From NCBI RefSeq assembly GCF_902490045.1, contig NZ_CABUCJ010000064.1:1-13820 (forward strand): 13,820 nucleotides of DNA, given 5' to 3'. This document shows positions 7,711-13,116 of the stretch, one piece after another. Within the stretch, counting starts at the first letter, position 1; every line of letters begins with the position of its first letter. Position numbers and translations under genes: made by a program. Origin of the DNA: an uncultured Anaerotruncus sp. Lineage in GTDB: Bacteria; Bacillota; Clostridia; Oscillospirales; Ruminococcaceae. The notes under the pieces are model-generated. The model saw nothing but the letters and a program-made list of their open reading frames with translations, was not told where the DNA came from and made no database searches.

Positions 7711-9567
7711 ATGAGAAGGGGATTCCGGCGGCTGACGGCGGCGCTGCTCTGCGCCGCCCTGTTCCTGCTGCCCGCAGGCTGCCAGGCGGGCCCGGAGAAG
7801 GGGCAGATCCGGTATGTCATCGGCGTCTCGCAGGCGAACATGCGCGAGCCGTGGCGGCTGGTGCTGACCCGCGAGCTGCAGGAGGAGGCGGCCAAGCACC
7901 CGGAAATCCGGCTGGTCGTTACCGACGCGACCTCGGACGGCGAAAAACAGGTCGAGGACATCCAGCGCCTGCTCGGCTACGGCATTGACCTGCTGATCGT
8001 CTCGCCCCACGACGTCGAGCGGATCACGCCGGTGGTCAGCGAGGTCTACCAGAAGATCCCCGTCATCGTGCTCGACCGTGTGGTGGAGGGATACGACTAC
8101 TCCCTCTTCATCGGGCCGGACAACGACCTGATCGGCAAGCAGGCGGGGGAGGCCGCCGTCCGGCTCGCGCGGGGTTCGGCGGCGAAGGTGCTCGAGCTCA
8201 AGGGCGGGACCCATTCGCAGGCGAGCGCCGCGCGCAGCGGCGGCTTCCGCTCGGTCACCTCCCTCTTCCCGCTCATCGAGATCGAGTCGGTCACGGTGGA
8301 GAACGAGTCGCGCGACGCGGCGGAGGACCTGGTGAGCGCCTACGGCGAGCGGCTCCGGGAGTTCGACGTGATCTTCGCGCACAACGACTATATGGCGCTC
8401 GGCGCCTATAAGGCCGCCCACCGGCTCGGCTGCGACGATGTCAAGATCGTCGGCATCGACGGCTTCACCGGTCCGGACGGCGGGCTGGAGCTCATCCGCG
8501 GCGGCAGGATCGACGAGACGATCACCTGCCCGACCGGCGGCAGGGAGGCGATCCAGTTTTCGCTCGACATCCTGGGAGAGGTGAGCGGCGTGCCCAAGCA
8601 GGTCATCCTGCGCAGCCACGCGATCACGCGGGAAAATGTGGACAGCTACGAGCGCCAGCTCGATCGCGCGACCCGGCCGGTCGACCGCCCGATCCGCGTG
8701 GGCTACGCGCAGGTGGGCACCGAGAGCGGCTGGCGGCTGGCGAACAACCAGTCGATCCGGGACGCGGCGCGGGAGTTCGGCATCGACCTGACCGCCATCG
8801 ACGCGGACAACGACCAGCAGGCCCAGCTCGAGGCGGTGCGGGAGTTCATCCGGCAGAGGATGGATGTGATCGTCATCTCCCCCATCGTCGACAGCGGCTG
8901 GGACGAGGTGCTCATGGAGGCGCGCGGCGCGGGCATCCCCGTGCTGCTCTCCGACCGGAAGATCTCGGTGGCGGAGGACGATCTCTTCATGACCTTCATC
9001 GGCGCGGACTTCATCGAGGAGGGCCGCCGCGCCATGCGCTGGACGGCGGAAAACGTGCCCGCGGACAGGCATCCGGTGCGCATCCTTGAAATCCAGGGGA
9101 CCGAGGGGGCCACCCCGACCATCGAGCGCAAGCGGGGCTTTGAGATGCTTCTGGCCGAGCATCCCGCCTATTCGATCGTCTACTCCGCGGGCGGCGATTT
9201 CACCCGGGAGGGGGGAAGGCTCGTCGTCGAGGGATATCTGCGGGAGCACGCGTGGGACATCGACGTGATCTATTCCCACAACGACGACATGGCGCTCGGC
9301 GCGATCGACGCGCTGGAGGCGGCGGGCATCCAGCCGGGCAGGGACGTCAAGATCATCTCGGTGGACGGCACGAGGGAGGCGGTCCGGGCGCTCGAGGAGG
9401 GCAGGCTCAACTGCGTGGTCGAGTGCAGCCCGCTGCTCGGGCCGCAGCTCATGAAGGCGGTGACCGACCTGATGAGCGGCAAGGAACCGCCGCTGCGGAT
9501 CATCACCGACGAGCGGGTGTTTACCGCCGAGACGCCCCGGGGGGAGCTGCGCGGCCGCAAATACTGA
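7711..9567 (+). CDS. Tandem double solute-binding-domain lipoprotein (probable sugar sensor)
   Basis: This 618-aa exported protein has two type I periplasmic-binding folds in one chain. A signal peptide (basic RRGFRR, then a hydrophobic run) ends at a lipobox-like LPAGC with C24, so it is probably membrane-anchored on the outside. Domain 1 spans about residues 30-320 (IRYVIGVSQANMREPWR; VIVLDR; HNDYMALGAYKAA; VGIDGF). Domain 2 spans about 326-615 (IRVGYAQVGTESGWR; SPIVDSGWDEVLMEARGAGIP; GDFTREGGR; HNDDMALGAIDA; VECSPLLGPQ). Domain 2 tracks the upstream YtfQ-like protein nearly throughout. A single-domain SBP is normally about half this length, and the reading frame is intact across the junction, so this is a real fusion or duplication and not a readthrough error. 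It begins 22 bases after the regulator stop, with GGAAGGGGG upstream, so it is probably in the same operon. Its likely role is as a ligand-sensing partner of the kinase, not as a transport subunit. That is inference, supported by the XylFII-LytS-YesN precedent. Confidence 0.9.
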   Translation: MRRGFRRLTAALLCAALFLLPAGCQAGPEKGQIRYVIGVSQANMREPWRLVLTRELQEEAAKHPEIRLVVTDATSDGEKQVEDIQRLLGYGIDLLIVSPHDVERITPVVSEVYQKIPVIVLDRVVEGYDYSLFIGPDNDLIGKQAGEAAVRLARGSAAKVLELKGGTHSQASAARSGGFRSVTSLFPLIEIESVTVENESRDAAEDLVSAYGERLREFDVIFAHNDYMALGAYKAAHRLGCDDVKIVGIDGFTGPDGGLELIRGGRIDETITCPTGGREAIQFSLDILGEVSGVPKQVILRSHAITRENVDSYERQLDRATRPVDRPIRVGYAQVGTESGWRLANNQSIRDAAREFGIDLTAIDADNDQQAQLEAVREFIRQRMDVIVISPIVDSGWDEVLMEARGAGIPVLLSDRKISVAEDDLFMTFIGADFIEEGRRAMRWTAENVPADRHPVRILEIQGTEGATPTIERKRGFEMLLAEHPAYSIVYSAGGDFTREGGRLVVEGYLREHAWDIDVIYSHNDDMALGAIDALEAAGIQPGRDVKIISVDGTREAVRALEEGRLNCVVECSPLLGPQLMKAVTDLMSGKEPPLRIITDERVFTAETPRGELRGRKY

Positions 9568-9575
9568 CAAACGCG

Positions 9576-9609
9576 AAGAGGCCCGGCGGCCATGGCCGCC
9601 GGGCCTCTT
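9576..9609. terminator. Bidirectional intrinsic terminator, 15-bp perfect stem
   Basis: Bases 9576-9590 pair exactly with 9595-9609 around a CATG loop. On the + strand T-rich DNA follows (TTTGTCTAGTTTTTT), and the A-side gives a short T-run on the - strand. It lies between the convergent sensor lipoprotein gene and the 335-aa - strand gene, so it should stop transcription from both sides. Confidence 0.85.
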
Positions 9610-9621
9610 TGTCTAGTTTTT

Positions 9622-10629
9622 TCAGCTCTGCCGGAGCACGCGGATGCCGTAGGTCCCGGCGTAGGAGGGCTCGCCGTCGGCGGGCGCGTCCCGCCGGTCG
9701 CAGAAGAGGTCGTAGTGGTAGCGGGCGGGCTCCTCCCCCTCCACGCAGAGGGCGCTGGCCGCGAAGGAGACGTAGAGGTAGTCCTGGTTTTCCAACCCGT
9801 ACGCGAGCTCGTCGTCGAAGACGATGCTCAAATCGAAGCTCTCGCCGGGGAAGATGAGGTTGCGGACGCTCCGCTCGCCCTTATATTGGAAAATCTGCGC
9901 GGACTCGTAATAGCTGTTCCCATACTGTACGTCGGTAACGATGCCGATCATGAAGTCGGAGAGGGCGAGCCGGGTGATCGGGAGCTGCCCGGGGTTTTTG
10001 AGCGTCAGGGTGAGCTTGCGGGTGTTTTCTCCCACCTTCCCGGAGCAGAAGACGGTGTCCCCGCTGAAGAGGTCGACGTCGTCGTATTCGCTGTCCCACA
10101 CCTCGCAGCGCACGGGCCGCTCCCTGCAGACACAGAGCATGGGAATCCCCCTTCCGCTTTGCAGCAGTTCTTTCAGATTGCCTTCCGCCTGGTCGATCCG
10201 CTCGCGCAGGGAGTCGGTGTTGTGCCGGCCATCCTGCCGGGTCACCAGCAGCGAAAGGCGCGCCTCCTGGCTCAGCTGTTCCGACAGGTACTTGTCCAGC
10301 CACACATAGCAGTCGGTAAAGAGATCGTCGAGCCGGTCGCTGCGGGGAATGTCGGGATGCTCCCGGTAGAACCGGTCGGTCAGTTCGGCGCGCCAGCCGT
10401 CGGGGAGAATCCGGGCGCCGGTGTATTCGTAGGTCAGCTTGTCCGCCGCGTCCCGCACGGCCTCCGCTTCCGCCCCGTCGGCGCACCGGCGCTCGATGGC
10501 CGCGTCCAGCGCGCCGTACAGCCGCTCCAGCGCGCGTTCGTCGAGCTTGTCCCGGACAAGCTCCCCGACCTTTTCCTGCACGGCGCCCTGCATAAACGAG
10601 GAGACCACGCCCACAATCCGTTCAATCAT
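9622..10629 (-). CDS. Unrecognised 335-aa protein: helical N-terminal half, beta-rich C-terminal half
   Basis: I do not recognise this protein. It has no signal peptide and no clear membrane helix, so it is probably cytoplasmic. Residues 1 to about 170 look alpha-helical (MIERIVGVVSSFMQGAVQEK..., then DGWRAELTDRFYREHPDIP, DLFTDCYVWLDKYLSEQLSQEARLSLL, and a possible coiled coil near TDSLRERIDQAEGNLKELL). The rest looks like a beta-sandwich (KLTLTLKNPGQLPITRLALSD; SFDLSIVFDDEL; DYLYVSFAASALCVEGEEP). The helical part faintly recalls the short helical domains at the N-termini of some NTPase or TIR defence proteins, but there is no NTPase domain here. I chose the start MIERI at 10629: the frame stays open upstream, but AAGGGGG precedes this ATG and a consensus-like promoter (10661-10689) lies just above it. 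The gene is divergent from the HAD phosphatase. Confidence 0.75.
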   Translation of the reverse strand: MIERIVGVVSSFMQGAVQEKVGELVRDKLDERALERLYGALDAAIERRCADGAEAEAVRDAADKLTYEYTGARILPDGWRAELTDRFYREHPDIPRSDRLDDLFTDCYVWLDKYLSEQLSQEARLSLLVTRQDGRHNTDSLRERIDQAEGNLKELLQSGRGIPMLCVCRERPVRCEVWDSEYDDVDLFSGDTVFCSGKVGENTRKLTLTLKNPGQLPITRLALSDFMIGIVTDVQYGNSYYESAQIFQYKGERSVRNLIFPGESFDLSIVFDDELAYGLENQDYLYVSFAASALCVEGEEPARYHYDLFCDRRDAPADGEPSYAGTYGIRVLRQS

Positions 10630-10660
10630 CTCCGTCCGCCCCCTTCCGGTTTCTTCCATC

Positions 10661-10689
10661 ATTATAGGGGTATTTTCAACAAAATACAA
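10661..10689 (-). promoter_or_regulatory. Promoter of the 335-aa - strand gene
   Basis: On the - strand TTGTAT (10684-10689) is separated by 17 bases from a perfect TATAAT (10661-10666). The start codon lies about 32 bases below the -10 box. The -35 box is weak (3 of 6) but the spacing is ideal. The promoter supports the short start of the gene. Confidence 0.6.
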
Positions 10690-10748
10690 GCGGCGCGCCC
10701 CGAAAAAACCGTCTGGGACGGAGAAAGCGGCGGCGGGCGCGGAGAAAT

Positions 10749-10790
10749 GGCGGGAGCCCCTTGGCAAGGGGGCTCCCGCCGTGTTACACT
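10749..10790 (+). promoter_or_regulatory. Probable HAD-phosphatase promoter overlapped by a 12-bp inverted repeat
   Basis: TTGGCA (10761-10766), 18 bases, then TACACT (10785-10790) with an extended -10 TG at 10782-10783 make a plausible promoter. The ATG is at 10829. A perfect inverted repeat (10749-10760 with 10769-10780, 8-base loop) covers the -35 box and most of the spacer. No T-run follows the repeat, so an operator is more likely than a terminator. Confidence 0.45.
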
Positions 10791-10828
10791 GGACCCGGCC
10801 GGACGAGGCCGGGAACGGGGGAGTTGTG

Positions 10829-11608
10829 ATGATCAAGCTGGTTGCGAGCGATCTGGACGGGACGCTCCTGAAAAACGGGGCGCAGGCCCTGACGCCCGAG
10901 GCTCTGCGGCTGATCGGGAAGCTGCTGGACCGGGGGATCCTTTTCGCGCCCGCGAGCGGGCGGCAGTACCCCAACCTGCGGCGGCTGTTTGCGCCCCGCT
11001 GGAACGAGCTGCTCTTCATCTGCGAAAACGGCGCGCTCACGATGCGCCATGGCGCGGCGCTCTCCACCATCCCGCTCGAACGGGAGACGGGGGAGGCGCT
11101 CATGCGGGACATCCTCTCGCACGACGACTGCGAGGTGCTGCTCTCGGGGCGGGAGACCTCCTACCTCTGCCCGCGCCGCAGGAGTTACTCCGATTTTGTC
11201 GTCTACACGATGAAAAACACCGTCACGATCGTGGACGACCTCTTCTCGGTGGATGAAGAGTTCCTGAAGGTTTCCGCCTACGTCCACGGGGACGGCGCGC
11301 CGCGCGTCGCCCCGGCGTTCATCGAAAGGTGGGGAAGCGTCGTGACGGCCGCTGTGTCGGGCCCGGCGTGGATCGACTTCACGGTGGCCGACAAGGGGAT
11401 GGCGATCGAGGCGGCCGCCCGGCGGCTGGGAATCGGGAGGGACGAGATGATGGCCTTCGGGGACAACTTCAACGACGTGGAGATGCTCGAGGCGGTCGGC
11501 CGCCCCTGCCTGATGGACACCGCTGACCCGGCGCTGCTGGAACGGTTCCCCTGCCGCTGCGCGAGCGTGGAGGAGGCGTTGGCGGCGCTTCTGGCGGAGA
11601 TCTCCTGA
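10829..11608 (+). CDS. Cof-type HAD-IIB family sugar-phosphate phosphatase
   Basis: This 259-aa cytoplasmic hydrolase of the haloacid dehalogenase superfamily, Cof/YidA-like class IIB, dephosphorylates sugar phosphates, nucleotides or flavin-type substrates in known members. Motif I is DLDGTL (nucleophile D8, acid D10). Motif II is PASGR (S43). Motif III lysine is K189 in ADKGMAIEAAARRLGI. Motif IV is FGDNFNDVEML (D212, D216), which binds Mg2+. The C2-type cap fills the middle (about 80-180). ATG 10829 has GGGGGAG at 10817-10823; a GTG one codon upstream is a less likely start. It is divergent from the 335-aa gene and probably monocistronic. The family is secure; the substrate cannot be told from sequence. 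The nearby sugar system makes a sugar phosphate tempting but unproven. Confidence 0.9.
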   Translation: MIKLVASDLDGTLLKNGAQALTPEALRLIGKLLDRGILFAPASGRQYPNLRRLFAPRWNELLFICENGALTMRHGAALSTIPLERETGEALMRDILSHDDCEVLLSGRETSYLCPRRRSYSDFVVYTMKNTVTIVDDLFSVDEEFLKVSAYVHGDGAPRVAPAFIERWGSVVTAAVSGPAWIDFTVADKGMAIEAAARRLGIGRDEMMAFGDNFNDVEMLEAVGRPCLMDTADPALLERFPCRCASVEEALAALLAEIS

Positions 11609-11641
11609 GGCCGGCTCCGGAAAGAACGATCGGCCGTTTTT
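11609..11641 (+). terminator. Weak terminator after the HAD gene
   Basis: Starting at the base after the stop codon, 11609-11613 pairs with 11631-11635 (5 bp, 17-base loop), followed by a G and five T (11637-11641). The stem is short, so termination may be inefficient. Confidence 0.35.
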
Positions 11642-11654
11642 GACCGCGCTTTGA

Positions 11655-11683
11655 TTGACAGGAAACGGGAATTCCCTTATAAT
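11655..11683 (+). promoter_or_regulatory. Perfect consensus sigma-70/SigA promoter
   Basis: TTGACA (11655-11660), a 17-base spacer and TATAAT (11678-11683) match the housekeeping consensus at all 12 positions. Transcription would start near 11690, giving an untranslated leader of about 60 bases before the small membrane protein. Confidence 0.9.
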
Positions 11684-11723
11684 AATGGCAAAGTGCGCAT
11701 CGCCGCATCAGCGGGGAAAAGCG

Positions 11724-11737
11724 CACGATATATCGTG
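11724..11737. promoter_or_regulatory. 14-bp perfect palindrome abutting the ribosome binding site
   Basis: CACGATATATCGTG is fully self-complementary and ends directly at the AGGAGG (11738-11743) of the following gene. It sits inside the transcribed leader. It could be a dimeric repressor site, a roadblock, or a short RNA stem next to the ribosome site. The position is seen; the role is unknown. Confidence 0.5.
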
Positions 11738-11751
11738 AGGAGGACAATTTT

Positions 11752-12219
11752 ATGGCACCAAAAGGCAAAACCATGTTGAAAGTGGTCAGCATTCTGTACA
11801 TCATCTTTTCCGGCATCAGCATCCTGCTGGGGCTGCTCGCGCTGGTGGGCGGCGGCATGATCGCGGCCGGCGGCGACATGATGGGCGCCGGGGTCGGCGC
11901 GGTCGCGGCGATCGCGGGCGTGGTCCTGATCGCTTCCAGCGTATTCAGCCTGATCGTCGGCATCATTGGCGTCAAAAACTGCGCCAAGCCCGAGAAGGCG
12001 CAGGTCTGCTTCGTACTCGGCATCATCCTGATCGTGCTCGCCGCGTTCAGCCTGATCAGCTCCTTCGGAGGCGACGGGAACGTCTTCTCCGCCCTGGTCG
12101 GCCTCGTGCTGCCGGTCCTGTACACGCTGGGCGCCTACTGGAACAAGCAGTCGGCCGCAGCCCTGTCGGCGCCCCAGGCCCCGTCGGACGGCGCGGACCA
12201 GAACGGCCCCGAGCTCTAA
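11752..12219 (+). CDS. Small four-helix membrane protein of unknown function
   Basis: This 155-aa protein has four predicted membrane helices at about residues 9-33, 46-74, 84-104 and 110-130. The first two are separated by a Gly/Met-rich loop. The soluble C-tail (131-155) is rich in Ala, Pro, Ser and acidic residues. The layout resembles small DUF4064-type membrane proteins common in Firmicutes, but I see no motif that assigns a function. ATG 11752 has AGGAGG 8 bases upstream. A perfect housekeeping promoter drives it, which suggests high and constitutive expression unless the adjacent palindrome represses it. It is followed about 100 bases later by a strong terminator, so it is a single-gene unit. 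Confidence 0.85.
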   Translation: MAPKGKTMLKVVSILYIIFSGISILLGLLALVGGGMIAAGGDMMGAGVGAVAAIAGVVLIASSVFSLIVGIIGVKNCAKPEKAQVCFVLGIILIVLAAFSLISSFGGDGNVFSALVGLVLPVLYTLGAYWNKQSAAALSAPQAPSDGADQNGPEL

Positions 12220-12317
12220 GAGAACGCGAATAAAAAGAACCGCGCTTTGGCTGACGCTCAATAAAGAAGCATTAAGGCGGTTTCAGATTGGGACGCCGGC
12301 AAACGGAACGTGATAAC

Positions 12318-12358
12318 AAAAGAGCGGCTATCGACGGGAGTCGATAGCCGCTCTTTTT
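12318..12358. terminator. Strong bidirectional intrinsic terminator, 18-bp perfect stem
   Basis: Bases 12318-12335 pair exactly with 12340-12357 around the loop GGGA. The A-run at the 5' side and the T-run at the 3' side are part of the stem, so it can terminate in both directions. It serves the membrane-protein gene on the + strand and can also stop the zinc-ribbon transcript on the - strand. The bases between 12220 and 12317 hold no feature I can support. Confidence 0.9.
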
Positions 12359-12468
12359 GCTGGTAAAAACGTAAGGAGCGTCCTTCCCATAAGGATCCCT
12401 CCACTTTTCAGCGATTTCTCTTCACCGTGGGAATATTTTCCCCCTCAATCCGCCGGACAAGCAGAAAG

Positions 12469-12693
12469 CTATAACCGGGTCATATTGTTCTTGTAATCAA
12501 AAACGACAAGTCCACAGTCCTTACAGATAAAACCATGAAAGTCTGTGCCGGTAAAAGCTTTTTGCGCGATCATAACATCTTCTGCGTCCTTTGGATTTAA
12601 TGATATTTTGTGTTTTTGTTTATTGAAAGCCATGATGTTTCCCGCCTGTAAAAAACCAGATTGCATAGCCCTTCCACATTTGGGACAGTTCAT
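12469..12693 (-). CDS. Small double-CxxC zinc-ribbon protein (DUF6487/PF20097-like)
   Basis: This 74-aa protein has two knuckles, CPKC (C3, C6) near the N-terminus and CKDC (C57, C60) near the C-terminus. Such a pair binds one zinc ion in small ribbon proteins whose partner and job are unknown. The N-terminal MNCPKCGRAMQSGFLQAG is typical of the DUF6487 family. I chose the ATG at 12693: GAGGTG (12700-12705 on the + strand) lies 6 bases before it, and family members start right at the first CxxC. An in-frame ATG at 12735 has no such site and overlaps the probable -10 box. The gene is visibly AT-richer than everything to its left and uses many A/T-ending codons, a hint of separate origin. On the - strand a weak hairpin with T-run lies at 12363-12385, before the 18-bp terminator. 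Confidence 0.82.
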   Translation of the reverse strand: MNCPKCGRAMQSGFLQAGNIMAFNKQKHKISLNPKDAEDVMIAQKAFTGTDFHGFICKDCGLVVFDYKNNMTRL

Positions 12694-12733
12694 TATAAAC
12701 ACCTCGAAATCCAGATTGTCATTTTTTGTTTTC

Positions 12734-12762
12734 ATTCTATCATAATCTCGAGCGCTTGGGAA
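12734..12762 (-). promoter_or_regulatory. Possible promoter of the zinc-ribbon gene
   Basis: On the - strand TTCCCA (12757-12762), 17 bases, then TAGAAT (12734-12739). Both boxes are imperfect but the spacing is ideal and the start codon at 12693 would have a leader of about 34 bases. Confidence 0.4.
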
Positions 12763-12906
12763 CTCCTGTTTTCACGGCTGATTTTCCACCTTACGGATAC
12801 ACAGGAGGGACTCCGAAAACTAGAAGGGAACTGAAATGGGAAAAAGTATTTGAAAGCTGATTCAACGCCGGCGGGATCGACATACCGGACACCAACGAAA
12901 CCGGCG

Positions 12907-12942
12907 GCACATGGCACAGTCAAAACTGGCCATGCCATGTGC
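12907..12942. repeat. Interrupted hairpin (10 bp + 4 bp) in the gene-free stretch
   Basis: Bases 12907-12916 pair exactly with 12933-12942; inside, CAGT (12917-12920) pairs with ACTG (12925-12928), leaving a one-sided GCCA bulge. No T-run follows on either strand. Of the roughly 420 gene-free bases between 12694 and 13116, this and the hairpin at 13075-13106 are the only clear structures; I found no convincing gene there. Confidence 0.5.
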
Positions 12943-12991
12943 GGAAAAATACGACTTTATGGGGGGATGCTTTGGCGCGGTTCTTTTTTGA

Positions 12992-13020
12992 TTGCATTTC
13001 GGGGGTCACTGTGCGATACT
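12992..13020 (+). promoter_or_regulatory. Weak candidate promoter of the MFS gene
   Basis: TTGCAT (12992-12997), 17 bases, then GATACT (13015-13020) with an extended -10 TG at 13012-13013. The hexamers are poor matches, but this is the best-placed candidate upstream of the MFS gene and would give a leader of about 90 bases that contains the 13075-13106 hairpin. Confidence 0.3.
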
Positions 13021-13074
13021 GGGAAGAGAACGAAACGGGACGGAGCAAAAGCCATGAGCAGTCCGATTTGATTT

Positions 13075-13106
13075 TCCGGATTTCACCGAACAAACTGAAA
13101 TCCGGA
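13075..13106 (+). promoter_or_regulatory. Hairpin overlapping the MFS ribosome binding site
   Basis: Bases 13075-13085 pair exactly with 13096-13106 (11 bp, 10-base loop). The 3' arm contains the first half of the Shine-Dalgarno GGAGGG (13104-13109), and G-U pairs with the T-run at 13072-13074 could extend the stem over the rest. Folding would hide the ribosome site. Confidence 0.6.
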
Positions 13107-13116
13107 GGGAACAAAA

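Noticed and set aside
9592..11256. Open + strand frame opposite the 335-aa gene
   Set aside because: Its start codon lies inside the bidirectional terminator stem, and it runs on as a shadow into the HAD gene in the wrong frame. The - strand gene has a promoter, a ribosome site and a plausible fold.
12694..12735. Longer start for the zinc-ribbon gene
   Set aside because: The extra 14 residues are not typical of the family. The longer start has no ribosome site and would lie over the probable -10 box.
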